A DNA stretch of 63,986 nt. Origin: Elusimicrobiota bacterium. GTDB lineage: Bacteria; Elusimicrobiota; Elusimicrobia; UBA1565; UBA9628. Within the stretch, counting starts at the first letter, position 1. Every line of letters begins with the position of its first letter. Location: contig JACPFR010000037.1 of assembly GCA_016182905.1 (NCBI GenBank), positions 1 through 63,986 of the forward strand, read 5' to 3'. Below the pieces are notes generated by a model that was given only the letters and a program-made list of their open reading frames with translations, was not told the DNA's origin and searched no databases. Of the stretch, positions 25,056-34,596 are shown in pieces. A program made the position numbers and the translations under genes.

Positions 25056-25758
25056 ACGCGCGCCAGCCGCTTCAGCATGACGTCCACGCCCGCCAGGCCG
25101 CGCACGCGCTCCCGCGCGCGGGTCGGCCCGGAGCCGACCTTCACGGTCATCGCGCCCCGCCCGAGACGGCGGAAGGCCTCCTCGTCGGTCTCGTCGTCGC
25201 CGATGAAGACGACGCGGGCGCGCAGGCGCCGCGCGGCGAGGGCGACGGCCTCGCCCTTGCCCCAGGCGTCGGCCGGCCGGAACTCCCAGATCCTCTTGCC
25301 CCCCGCCAGGCGCCAGCCGGACGGCAGGAGCGCCGCCAGAAGCCTCCGGAGGGCGGCCGGATCGCGAAGCACGCGGGGAGCCCGGCGCCAGTGCACCGCC
25401 ACCGCCGCCGTCTTGGCCTCGACGCGCACGCCGGGGAGATCGCGGACGGCCGCGCGCGCGGCGGCGGCCAGCGCGCGCGCCTGACGGGAGCGCAGCCCGA
25501 GCCGGGGGTGACGCCAGCGCGGGCCGATCCCCTCCAGCACCCAGCCGTGCTCTCCCGACAACGCCGCGCCGGAGCCGGCGAGCGCCCGCCGGAGGAAAGC
25601 CTGCGGCCTCCCGCTCACGATGAGGACCCGCGCCCCCGCTTTGCGCCCCAGGCGGGCGATCAAAGTCCGGCGCGCGGCGCTCAGGCGCACCGCGGCCGGG
25701 TCGCGCTTGAGCGCGGCCAAGGTCCCGTCGAAGTCGAGGGCGACGAGAAGACGCCCGC

Positions 25759-25762
<4 letters not shown>
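25052..25762 (-). CDS. otsB: Trehalose-6-phosphate phosphatase
   Basis: The 236-residue HAD phosphatase begins with LVALDFDGTLA (nucleophile Asp and acid/base Asp). It continues with IVSGRP (motif II), a cap domain, and RVVFIGDDETDEEAF (motif IV, T6P-phosphatase type with its extra acidic residues). It removes phosphate from trehalose-6-phosphate. Its ATG overlaps the stop of the ABC ATPase gene (ATGA), making it the last gene of the sugar-ABC operon. The stop overlaps the otsA stop by 4 bp. So OtsA and OtsB sit on opposite strands, and the phosphatase is expressed with the transporter. Confidence 0.93.
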
Positions 25763-26775
<1,013 letters not shown>

Positions 26776-26779
26776 ATGA

Positions 26780-27616
26780 TCATCCTTTCACCGCTCCCGC
26801 GGTGAGACCCTCGACGATGCGGCGCTGGAAGGCGAGCACCATGGCCACGACCGGAAGCGTCGTGACCACCACCGCCGCGGCGATCTGCCCCCACGGGACC
26901 TCGTAGACCGTGACGCCGGAGAGCATGGCGATGCCCACGGGCACGGTGCGGGCGGCGTCGCGCGAGACCAAGGTCTGCGCGATCAGGAACTCGTTCCATG
27001 AGAAGATGAAGACGAGGATGGCCGTCGTCGCCACCGCCGGCGCCGCCAGCGGCAGCACGATCATCCACAGCGTCTGCCAGCGCGAGAGGCCGTCGAGCCA
27101 GGCCGCCTCCTCGATGTCCTTGGGGAGGCGGTCGAAGAAGGCCTTGAGCACCCAGACGGCGAACGGCAGATTCAGCGCGGTGTAGGCGATGACGAGGCCG
27201 AGGCGGCTGTTCAGCAGCCCCGCCTTCGCGGCGAGCATCTTCAGCGGCACGATCAGCACGGTTCCCGGGAACAAGGAGAGCCCGAGTATCGCGATGAGCG
27301 CCGCCCGGCCGCCAGGCAGACCCAGGCGCGAGAAGGCGTAGGCCGCGCAGACGCCGAGGGCGGTCGTCAGCGCCGTGGTCCCGACGCCGACGACGAAGCT
27401 GTTCCAGATATAGAGGGCGAAGGGCCGGGCCCTGAACATCTGCGCGTAGCTCGAGAGGTCGAGCGTCGAGGGCCAGTAGCGCACGGGCACCGCCGCGACC
27501 TCGGCCGCCGGCTTGAGCGAGGTGATCAGTTGCCAAAGGAACGGGGCGAGGCTCCAGGCCGCGACGGCGGCGACGGCGAGGGCGAACAGCGCGCGGCCGC
27601 GCGCGGTGGGCCTCAC
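26780..27616 (-). CDS. Sugar ABC transporter permease (MalG/SugB type)
   Basis: The GTG at 27616 overlaps the stop of the other permease gene (GTGA), giving 278 residues with six transmembrane segments. The binding-protein-dependent permease EAA motif reads DIEEAAWLDGLSRWQTLWMIVLPLAAP, which couples to the ATPase. A FSWNEFLIAQTLV segment is typical of MalG-type proteins. It forms the CUT1 importer channel with the gene at 27613-28452. Confidence 0.92.
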   Translation of the reverse strand: MRPTARGRALFALAVAAVAAWSLAPFLWQLITSLKPAAEVAAVPVRYWPSTLDLSSYAQMFRARPFALYIWNSFVVGVGTTALTTALGVCAAYAFSRLGLPGGRAALIAILGLSLFPGTVLIVPLKMLAAKAGLLNSRLGLVIAYTALNLPFAVWVLKAFFDRLPKDIEEAAWLDGLSRWQTLWMIVLPLAAPAVATTAILVFIFSWNEFLIAQTLVSRDAARTVPVGIAMLSGVTVYEVPWGQIAAAVVVTTLPVVAMVLAFQRRIVEGLTAGAVKG

Positions 27617-28452
27617 CTCGCGCCTCCACGGCGGGACGCGGCGAGCATGAGCGAGGTCATCAGCACGAGGCACAGCGCCATGGCGACGACGAGGGCGCAG
27701 CCGTAGGCCAGCTCCTGATAACGGAACACCACGTCGTAGGCGTAGACCGCGATCGTCTGCGTCCGGCCGCCGGGGCCGCCGCCCGTCAGCACGAAGACGA
27801 GGTCGAAGAGACCGAAGGTCTGGATGGCGCGGAAGATGACCGCGACGACGATGGTCGGCTTGAGCAGGGGCAAGGTCACGACGAGGAAGCGCCGGACGGG
27901 CCCGGCGCCGTCGATGGCCGCGGCCTCGTAGAGCTCGTCGGGGATGGCGGCCAGTCCGCTCATGAGCAGGACGGCCATGAACGGCGTCGTCTTCCAGACG
28001 TCGGCCAGCACGATGGCCCAAAAGGCGCTCGTCGCGTCGGCGAGCCACGGCACCTGCGGCGAGGCGGCGAGGCCGAGCCGGAACATCAGGTCCCCCATGA
28101 CGCCGGAGTCGGCGTTGAAGATCCAGCGCCAGGCCATGGCCATGACCGCGGTCGGCAGGGCCCAGGGGATCAGCACGACCGCCCTCACGAGTCCCCGGCC
28201 CGGGAACGGCGACCACAGCACGAGCGCCATCGCGAGGCCGAGCAGGAGCTCGAGGGCCACCGTCACCGCGGTGAGGCTCAACGTCGTGCGCACGACGGGC
28301 CAGAAGCGCGTGTCCACCCACAGGCGGTGATACTCGCCCGCGAGCCGGAAGGTATAGCCGATGGGGAGAAGGCTGACGACGGCCATGACGAGCAGGGCCG
28401 GCGCGGCGTAGAGCCAGTTCACGGCGCCGGCGCGGGAGTGGTCGCGCATCAA
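27613..28452 (-). CDS. Sugar ABC transporter permease (MalF/SugA type)
   Basis: The 279-residue permease has six transmembrane helices and the EAA loop ELYEAAAIDGAGPVRRFLVVTLPLLKP. The short N-terminus lacks the large periplasmic loop of enterobacterial MalF, as in most CUT1 systems. The start overlaps the binding-protein stop (ATGA), and the end overlaps the MalG-type gene, so all are translated from one mRNA. Confidence 0.92.
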   Translation of the reverse strand: MMRDHSRAGAVNWLYAAPALLVMAVVSLLPIGYTFRLAGEYHRLWVDTRFWPVVRTTLSLTAVTVALELLLGLAMALVLWSPFPGRGLVRAVVLIPWALPTAVMAMAWRWIFNADSGVMGDLMFRLGLAASPQVPWLADATSAFWAIVLADVWKTTPFMAVLLMSGLAAIPDELYEAAAIDGAGPVRRFLVVTLPLLKPTIVVAVIFRAIQTFGLFDLVFVLTGGGPGGRTQTIAVYAYDVVFRYQELAYGCALVVAMALCLVLMTSLMLAASRRGGAR

Positions 28453-29693
28453 CGGGCCGCCGCCGCGCGGATCTCGACGGCCGCGGCCTTGAGCGCCTCG
28501 GCGGGGGTCTCCTGGCGGGAAAGGGCGGCGGAGACGTGCATCTGAAGGGCGTCCGACATGCGCGGCCAGCGCGGGTGCATCGGACGCGGACGCGCGCCCG
28601 CGAGCACGCGCCCGAGGTCCTTCATGTGCGGCGCGGCCTCGAGCACCTCAGGATCGGCATACAGCGCCTTGCGCGAGGGGAGTATGCCCCCCTTGAGGAA
28701 CGCCAGCTTCTGGCTGTCCTCGGAGGCGAAGAACTCGGCGACCTGAAAGGCCTCCTTGGGACGGCGGGAATAGGCGGAGACCGCGAAGCCCCAGCCGCCC
28801 AAGGTCGCCGCGGGCCGGCCGCCGGGGCCGGAGACCATGGGCACGACGCCGATCTTCCCGCGCACCGGGGAGCCTTCCTTCTGCATCAGGTTCCAGGCGT
28901 AGGGCCAATTGCGCATGAACACCGCGCGGCCCTCCTGGAAGACGTTGCGCGCCTCCTCCTCTTGATAGGTCAGAACGGCCGGAGGAACGATCCCGTCGAC
29001 GTGGATCGCGTTCACGAGGGCGCTCAGCGCGGCGACAGCCGGCGGCTCGTCGATGCGGACGGCGCCCGAGGGATCGAGGAGGTCGCCTCCGAAGCCCCAG
29101 ACCAGCTCCAGGAAGACGCAGACCAAGCCCTCGTACTGCTTGCCCTGGAAGACGAACCCCGTGATCGCCGTGGTGCGCGTCTTCTTCGCGGCGGCGACGA
29201 GCTCCTCCCAGGTCCGCGGCACCGGGATGCCCTTCGCCGCCAGGAGGTCCTTCCGGTAGTAGAGCATGCCCCCGTCGGATTGGACCGGCAGGCGGTAGAG
29301 CTTGCCTTGATAGCGCGAGCCCTCGAGATCGCCGGGAAGGAACGCGGCCAGCTTCTCGGGCGCGATGAGCTCGTCCAAAGGCCTCAGCCAGCCCTGGGCC
29401 GCGAACTTCGGCACCCACGCCACGTCCACGTAGGCGAGGTCGTAGGAATCGTCCTTCCCCATGAAGGCCGTGGAGTACATGTTCTCGCGCGCGTCCCCGG
29501 CGGCGGGCCCCTCGATCATGTCCACCTTGACGCCCGGGTGGACGCGCTCGAAGCGCTCGATGATGACCTTGGAGAAGCCGCCGACGTCGGGACTGGCCAG
29601 GTAGCGGACGTGGATCTTCCCGTCGTCGGGCTCCGAGCGGCCGCAAGCCGCCGGGGAGAAGGCGAGGAGAACCAGGATGAGCCGCCGGATCAT
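28449..29693 (-). CDS. Sugar ABC transporter solute-binding lipoprotein (family 1)
   Basis: The ATG at 29693, 7 nt after a TAGAAT box, starts a signal peptide ending in a lipobox (SPAAC, Cys at about residue 17); three upstream codons are probably untranslated. The 414-residue mature protein follows the family-1 pattern: IERFERVHPGVKVDMIEGP, YDLAYVDVAWVPKFAAQGWLRPLDELI, LPVQSDGGMLYYRKDLL, and RNWPYAW. It captures an oligosaccharide for the permeases that follow. Trehalose or maltose is inferred from the flanking ots genes; the ligand is not proven. Confidence 0.92.
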   Translation of the reverse strand: MIRRLILVLLAFSPAACGRSEPDDGKIHVRYLASPDVGGFSKVIIERFERVHPGVKVDMIEGPAAGDARENMYSTAFMGKDDSYDLAYVDVAWVPKFAAQGWLRPLDELIAPEKLAAFLPGDLEGSRYQGKLYRLPVQSDGGMLYYRKDLLAAKGIPVPRTWEELVAAAKKTRTTAITGFVFQGKQYEGLVCVFLELVWGFGGDLLDPSGAVRIDEPPAVAALSALVNAIHVDGIVPPAVLTYQEEEARNVFQEGRAVFMRNWPYAWNLMQKEGSPVRGKIGVVPMVSGPGGRPAATLGGWGFAVSAYSRRPKEAFQVAEFFASEDSQKLAFLKGGILPSRKALYADPEVLEAAPHMKDLGRVLAGARPRPMHPRWPRMSDALQMHVSAALSRQETPAEALKAAAVEIRAAAAR

Positions 29694-29700
29694 TGCGCGC

Positions 29701-29706
29701 ATTCTA
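29701..29706 (-). promoter_or_regulatory. -10 box TAGAAT of the sugar-ABC/otsB operon
   Basis: TAGAAT on the minus strand ends 7 nt before the ATG of the binding protein, predicting a leaderless operon mRNA. It begins right after the stop codon of the LysR-type regulator gene. Confidence 0.6.
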
Positions 29707-30612
29707 CTATACGCGAAGAACGAATCTGTCCGTGAGGCTCTCGATCGCCCGGCGCAGCGCGGGGTTCGGCTTCGGGTGGCGCCCGCAGATGAACCAGACG
29801 CGCTCCTTGACCGCCGGTCCGCGCGGATGGAGCTTGCGCAGTCTCCCGTGCGCCAGGTCCTCCCGCACCGTCAGCGCGTCGAGCGCGGCCGCGCCCTTGC
29901 CGCGCAGGGCGAGATAACGGATGAGCTCGGCGTCCTCCGTCTCCACGTCGACCGAGACCGCGACGGCGTGGCGGCAGAGGAAGAGGTCGATCTCCTTGCG
30001 CGCCGGGTTGTCCGGGGACATGAGCATCATCGGCACGCGGGCGAGGTCCGAGGGGAACCGGGCGATCCTCGCGGCCACCTTCGGGGTCCCCACGAAATGG
30101 ATCGGGATGGTCCCGGCCAGGCGGCCCGTGAACTCGACGCCCAACTGAGGCGTGAAGTCGACGTGCGACACCACCAGGTCGAGCCGGTGCTGCCCCAGCC
30201 GCTGGCGCAGCTCCTCGGAGGTGGCGCCGAGAATGCTCACCCGCAGATGCGCGTCGACCCTGTGGAGGTGCTCCAGGACCTGCGTCACCGCCCCCCGGGA
30301 GACGGACTCGGAGACGCCCAGGCGCAGGACGGCGGGCCCGGACACGCCCCCCGATTGCAGCGCCGCCGCCAGCTCGTCGCCCTGGGAGAAGATCCTCTCG
30401 CAGTAGTCGAAGGCGATCCGGCCCTCGGCGGTCAAGGTCACCCCCCGAGGGCCCCGCTCGAGGAGGCGGCAGCCGAGCGAACGCTCCAGCTGCTGGAGCT
30501 GGAGGCTGAGCGTCGGCTGCGCCAGGCGGAGCTCGCGGCTCGCGGCGCCGATGCGCCCCGCCTTGGCGGAGATCCAGAAGTAGTAGAGGTGGTGGTAATT
30601 GATCGGGATCAC
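29707..30612 (-). CDS. LysR-type transcriptional regulator, NhaR-like
   Basis: The 301-residue product has the N-terminal winged HTH (INYHHLYYFWISAKAGRIGAASRELRLAQPTLSLQLQQLERSLG) in the form typical of NhaR relatives, then a co-inducer domain with two alpha/beta lobes. GTG start. NhaR-type regulators respond to ions or stress, but here the gene ends against the promoter of the sugar-ABC/otsB operon on the same strand, so control of that operon is a reasonable guess. The intergenic region to the divergent pal gene (30613-30696) is AT-rich and probably holds its operator. Confidence 0.88.
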   Translation of the reverse strand: MIPINYHHLYYFWISAKAGRIGAASRELRLAQPTLSLQLQQLERSLGCRLLERGPRGVTLTAEGRIAFDYCERIFSQGDELAAALQSGGVSGPAVLRLGVSESVSRGAVTQVLEHLHRVDAHLRVSILGATSEELRQRLGQHRLDLVVSHVDFTPQLGVEFTGRLAGTIPIHFVGTPKVAARIARFPSDLARVPMMLMSPDNPARKEIDLFLCRHAVAVSVDVETEDAELIRYLALRGKGAAALDALTVREDLAHGRLRKLHPRGPAVKERVWFICGRHPKPNPALRRAIESLTDRFVLRV

Positions 30613-30684
30613 GACGGCGCTCTCATTCTTAATATCTATGACTTACATGATCATTATCTATTTTTTAAATCTATTTTTCCCAGC

Positions 30685-30690
30685 TACAAT
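30685..30690 (+). promoter_or_regulatory. -10 box TACAAT, leaderless start at 30697
   Basis: TACAAT ends 6 nt before the ATG, within an AT-rich stretch. The T-rich run upstream shows no clear -35. Confidence 0.6.
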
Positions 30691-30696
30691 CAAACC

Positions 30697-31239
30697 ATGA
30701 ACATCCATCGATTGGGACGGACGGCGTGCCTGGCGGCCCTGGCAGCCCTGTGCGCATGCGCGGGCGGGAAGAAAGCCGCGAAGGACGCGGCGGCGGCCGC
30801 CGCGGCGGCCCGCGCCGCGGCCTCGACGGAGGAGCCCCGCATCCGGGGCTCGCTGTACGTGGAGACCTCGGAGCTCGCCGCGATCCGCTTCGACTACGAC
30901 CGGGACGCGCTCACCGCGGAGGCGAGGGCGGCTCTCAAGCGCAACGCCGCCGCGATCAAGGAGAACCGCAGCTGGGAGGTGCTCGTCGAGGGCCATTGCG
31001 ACGAGCGCGGGACCATCCCCTACAACCTGGCTCTCGGCCAGAAGCGCGCCAAGGCGGTCCGCGATTACTACCTCGCGCTCGGCATCCCGGGCGGACGGAT
31101 CGCGACCTTGTCCCTCGGCAAGGAAAAGCCGGAGTGCCCGGAAGCGAACGAAGCCTGCTGGCAGCGCAACCGCCGCGCGCTGAGCAAGGTCAAGGCCGCG
31201 CTCGCCGGCAAGCCCGGGGCCCCCAAGCGGCATGAGTGA
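30697..31239 (+). CDS. Pal-like OmpA-domain lipoprotein
   Basis: The ATG at 30697 gives 180 residues; the frame open further upstream is a shadow of the LysR gene. A lipobox follows (ALCAC, Cys near 21), then an Ala-rich linker, then an OmpA peptidoglycan-binding domain: IRFDYDRDALTAEARAALKRNA, VLVEGHCDERGTIPYNLALGQKRAKAVRDYY, where the Asp/Arg pair binds diaminopimelate. It links outer membrane and murein as in Tol-Pal. tolB is not next to it here. Its last codons overlap the M23 gene by 8 nt. Confidence 0.9.
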   Translation: MNIHRLGRTACLAALAALCACAGGKKAAKDAAAAAAAARAAASTEEPRIRGSLYVETSELAAIRFDYDRDALTAEARAALKRNAAAIKENRSWEVLVEGHCDERGTIPYNLALGQKRAKAVRDYYLALGIPGGRIATLSLGKEKPECPEANEACWQRNRRALSKVKAALAGKPGAPKRHE

Positions 31240-32413
31240 CGCCGTTCGCCGGACCTTGCTGTACGGCGCGGCGGCGGCCCTCGTATGGGGAGGCGCCCGC
31301 TCGCACGCGATCCTGGAGACGGCCGCGCTCCGCCCCGAGCCGAGACTCGGCCCCTCCATCGTCGAGGAGGAGCTCGGCAATCGCCTCATCCCCCGGGCGC
31401 TGCGCGACGCGGGCTGCGGCGCGGCCGAAGCGGCGGCCCTCGCCGGCGCCGTGGGCCGCGCGCTCGACTCCCGACGCCTGCGCCCGAGCGACCGCTTTCG
31501 CCTGGTGCGCGGCGCCGACGGCGGCCTCCTGCACCTGACCCTCGCGCACGGCGAGAGGCGGGCGATCGTGACGCCCGGCCCCGGAGGGACGCTGCGCTCG
31601 CGATCCCGGCGGGACCCGATCGCGGTGACCGAGCGCCGCGCCGAAGGAGAGATCAACGGCAGTCTGTGGCTGTCGATGGAATCGGCCGGCGTGCCGGCGG
31701 AGGTCATCGTCCGCTTCGCCGAAGCCTTCCAATGGACCGTCGACTTCCTTTCCGAGACGAGGGACGGGGACCGGTTCTCCGTCGCGTGGAGCGAGCGTTC
31801 CGCCGCGGGCCGGGTGCTCGGGCGCTCGGTCGAGGCGTGCGCCTACGACGGCCGGACGACCCGGAAGCGCACGGCCGTCCTGTTCGACGGGGAGTACTAC
31901 GACGCGGCGGGCGAGTCCCTGCGACGCATGTTCCTGCGGGCGCCGCTCAAGTTCGCCCGCGTCTCCTCCGGCTTCGACCGGAACCGGCGCCATCCCATCC
32001 TGCGCGTCAACCGCCCCCACCACGGCACCGACTACGCGGCGGCGACCGGCACGCCGGTGTCCGCGGTGGCGGACGGCGTCGTCACGGCGGCGCATCACGA
32101 GCGCGGCTTCGGCAACGTCGTCAAGATCCGCCACGACGGCGTTTACACGACGCTGTACGCCCATCTCACCCGGTTCGGCCGCGGCATCCGCAAAGGGGCC
32201 CGCGTGGAGCAGGGCCGCGTCATCGGCTACGTCGGCTCGACGGGACTGGCCACCGGCCCGCATCTGCACTTCCAGATCGAGAAGCACGGACGCTGGGCGG
32301 ATTTCCTCGCGCTGGACCTGCCCTTCGCGCATACGGTGGAGCGTACCCGCCGCGCGGCGTTCGCCGCGGCGCGCGACCGATACCGCGCGGTCTTCCACGC
32401 CTCGTCGACCTGA
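31232..32413 (+). CDS. M23 (LytM-type) peptidoglycan endopeptidase
   Basis: This 393-residue protein has a short hydrophobic N-terminus, a middle region resembling the OapA/LysM-flanking domain of M23 proteins (SLWLSMESAGVPAEVIVRFAEAFQWTVDF), and a C-terminal M23 domain. That domain holds the zinc motifs HHGTDYA (HxxxD), VKIRHDGVYTTLYAHL and TGPHLHFQI (HxH). It cleaves peptide cross-links in murein. The order resembles MepM-like enzymes but no LysM motif is visible. It overlaps the Pal-like gene and probably shares its transcript, a murein-attachment and -cleavage pair. Confidence 0.92.
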   Translation: MSDAVRRTLLYGAAAALVWGGARSHAILETAALRPEPRLGPSIVEEELGNRLIPRALRDAGCGAAEAAALAGAVGRALDSRRLRPSDRFRLVRGADGGLLHLTLAHGERRAIVTPGPGGTLRSRSRRDPIAVTERRAEGEINGSLWLSMESAGVPAEVIVRFAEAFQWTVDFLSETRDGDRFSVAWSERSAAGRVLGRSVEACAYDGRTTRKRTAVLFDGEYYDAAGESLRRMFLRAPLKFARVSSGFDRNRRHPILRVNRPHHGTDYAAATGTPVSAVADGVVTAAHHERGFGNVVKIRHDGVYTTLYAHLTRFGRGIRKGARVEQGRVIGYVGSTGLATGPHLHFQIEKHGRWADFLALDLPFAHTVERTRRAAFAAARDRYRAVFHASST

Positions 32414-32489
32414 CGCCGCCGGCGCCAGGGGACAAAATTTTTACGGCGCGGCAATGGTCCCGGGGCGCCGATAGAGCGATGCTCTTACC

Positions 32490-33812
32490 GTGCTCGCTTC
32501 CTGCCTCCTTGCCCTTGTCTTAGCCGGCTTCGCCGGGGCGGTCCCGCCCGGGCGCGTGCTCCGCCTCGAGGCCCGCGGGCCGATCACCCCGCCGATGAGC
32601 CGGCACATCCAGGACGGCGTCGCCGCCGCCGAGTCGGGAGGGGCGCAAGCCGTGCTCATCGAGCTGGACACTCCCGGCGGTCTGCTCGACTCCACGCGGG
32701 AGATCGTCTCGGCGATGCTCAACTCGACCGTGCCGGTGATCGTCCACGTCGCGCCTCCGGGGGCCCGCGCCACCTCCGCCGGGGTCTTCATCCTGATGGC
32801 CTCCGACGCGGCGGCCATGGCCCCAGGCACGCATCTCGGCGCCGCGCATCCCGTGGCGATCGGCGGCGAGGGCGGCCCGCCCGCCAAGGGCAAGCCCGAG
32901 CCGAAAGGCGCGCGCCTTTCCCTCTTGAGCGAGAAGGCGGTCTCCGACGCTGCGGCCTACGTCCGGGTGCTGGCGTCGGACAAGGGCCGCAACGCCGCCT
33001 GGGCCGAGAAGGCCGTCCGCGAGAGCGTGTCCTTGACGGCCGAGGAGGCTCTGGCGCAGAAGGTGGTGGAGGTCGTCGCGGCCGACCGGGAGGAGCTGTT
33101 CCGGAAGCTGGAGGGGCGCCGGTTCGACAAGCGCGGGCGCAAAGGGCGTCTGAATCTGGCGCGGGCGGAGGTCCGGGACTTCCCGATGGCCCCCCTGCGC
33201 CGCGTCCTCCAGGTCATCGCGAACCCCAATCTCGCCCTTCTCCTCCTGATGATCGGGATCTACGGCCTGATCTACGAGTTCGGCAGCCCCGGGGTGGGCT
33301 TCGGCGCGGTCGTCGGGCTGACCTGCCTGATCCTGGCGGGCTACTCCCTGAGCATACTGCCGGTCAACTACGCGGGACTCCTGCTCATCGTCCTGGCCGT
33401 CGTGCTCCTGATCCTCGAGCTCCAGATCCCGTCCCACGGCCTGCTGTCGATCGGAGGCCTCATACTGCTGGTCCTCGGCAGCCTGTTCCTGTTCGACGCC
33501 AGCGACGCCTACTTCCGGGTCTCGCTCGAGGTCGTCGTCGGGATCACGGCGGCGACGGGGGCCTTCGTCCTGCTCGTCGTCTCCAAGCTGCTCAAGACCC
33601 GCCGCCTGAAGCCGGCGGTCGGCGTCGAGACCCTCGTCGGGCGGACGGGCGAGGCCCGGGAGGCGCTCGATCCCGGAGGCATGATCTTCATCAACGGCGA
33701 GCTGTGGACGGCGGAGGCCCCCGCCCGGGTGGAGAAGGGCGCGCGCGTGAAAGTCGTCGGAGTCGCCGGGAACCTGCTGCGCGTCGAGGAACTCAAGGAG
33801 AAAAAACCATGA
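32490..33812 (+). CDS. NfeD/ClpP-class membrane serine protease
   Basis: The 440-residue product (GTG start) has a signal peptide and a ClpP-like protease domain with [16 protein letters not shown], catalytic Ser in [10 protein letters not shown], and Lys in [11 protein letters not shown]. Four or five transmembrane segments follow ([46 protein letters not shown]). A cytoplasmic OB-fold NfeD domain closes it ([10 protein letters not shown]...[14 protein letters not shown]). Such proteases cut slipin-type stomatins, and the next gene encodes one, in an overlapping operon. That is the classic NfeD-slipin pair. Confidence 0.93.
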   Translation: MLASCLLALVLAGFAGAVPPGRVLRLEARGPITPPMSRHIQDGVAAAESGGAQAVLIELDTPGGLLDSTREIVSAMLNSTVPVIVHVAPPGARATSAGVFILMASDAAAMAPGTHLGAAHPVAIGGEGGPPAKGKPEPKGARLSLLSEKAVSDAAAYVRVLASDKGRNAAWAEKAVRESVSLTAEEALAQKVVEVVAADREELFRKLEGRRFDKRGRKGRLNLARAEVRDFPMAPLRRVLQVIANPNLALLLLMIGIYGLIYEFGSPGVGFGAVVGLTCLILAGYSLSILPVNYAGLLLIVLAVVLLILELQIPSHGLLSIGGLILLVLGSLFLFDASDAYFRVSLEVVVGITAATGAFVLLVVSKLLKTRRLKPAVGVETLVGRTGEAREALDPGGMIFINGELWTAEAPARVEKGARVKVVGVAGNLLRVEELKEKKP

Positions 33813-34582
33813 TCGAAATTCTCAGCCTGCTGATGCCGGCCGTCGTCATCACGATCGTGCTGCTGGGGCAGGCGATCCGCATCCTGCGCGAATACGAGCG
33901 CGGCGTCGTCTTCCGCCTCGGCCGCCTGATCGGCGCCAAGGGGCCCGGCCTCGTCCTGCTGATCCCGGCCGTCGACAAGATGGTCCGGGTGGACCTGCGC
34001 ACCGTCACGCTCGACGTCCCGGTCCAGGAGCTCATCACCAAGGACAACATCCCCGCGAAGGTCAACGCGGTGTGCTACTTCCGGGTGCTGGACCCCTCGA
34101 AGGCCGTCAACCAGATCGAGAACTACATGGTGGCGACCTCGCAGATCGCGCAGACGACTTTGCGCAGCGTGGTGGGGCAGGCCGACCTCGACGAGCTGCT
34201 CAGCGAGCGGGACAAGATCAACCAGCGCCTGCAGCAGATCATCGACCAGCAGACCGACTCCTGGGGGATCAAGGTCAGCGTCGTGGAGGTCAAGGACGTG
34301 CAGATCCCGGAGCAGATGCAGCGCGCGATCGCGCAGCAGGCCGAGGCGGAACGCGGGCGGCGCGCCAAGGTGATCATCGCCGAGGGCGAGATGCAGGCGT
34401 CCCTGAAGCTGGCCGAGGCGGCGGGCATACTCAGCGCCCAGCCGGCGGGCATGCAGCTGCGCTTCCTTCAGACCGCGCAGACGTTGGGCGGGGAGCGGAG
34501 CACGACCTTGTTCTTCCCCCTGCCGATGGACCTCATCCAGGCCGTCATGAAGAAGCTCGACAAGGACGGATCGCCCGCATAA
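33809..34582 (+). CDS. Slipin/stomatin-like SPFH membrane protein
   Basis: The ATG at 33809 overlaps the NfeD stop (ATGA) and has an AAGGAG Shine-Dalgarno site, giving 257 residues. It has an N-terminal membrane hairpin ([16 protein letters not shown]), an SPFH domain ([21 protein letters not shown], ...[18 protein letters not shown]), a coiled coil ([24 protein letters not shown]), and a C-terminal helical segment ([13 protein letters not shown]). Slipins oligomerise in membranes and are substrates of NfeD proteases. Confidence 0.93.
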   Translation: MIEILSLLMPAVVITIVLLGQAIRILREYERGVVFRLGRLIGAKGPGLVLLIPAVDKMVRVDLRTVTLDVPVQELITKDNIPAKVNAVCYFRVLDPSKAVNQIENYMVATSQIAQTTLRSVVGQADLDELLSERDKINQRLQQIIDQQTDSWGIKVSVVEVKDVQIPEQMQRAIAQQAEAERGRRAKVIIAEGEMQASLKLAEAAGILSAQPAGMQLRFLQTAQTLGGERSTTLFFPLPMDLIQAVMKKLDKDGSPA

Positions 34583-34586
34583 ACGG

Positions 34587-34592
34587 TAGAAT
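34587..34592 (+). promoter_or_regulatory. Possible -10 box TAGAAT before treS
   Basis: TAGAAT lies 4 nt before the ATG of treS, closer than in the other leaderless cases. It may drive treS separately from the NfeD-slipin genes, and a slightly later start (ATG at 34630) would then be possible. Confidence 0.3.
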
Positions 34593-34596
34593 CCCG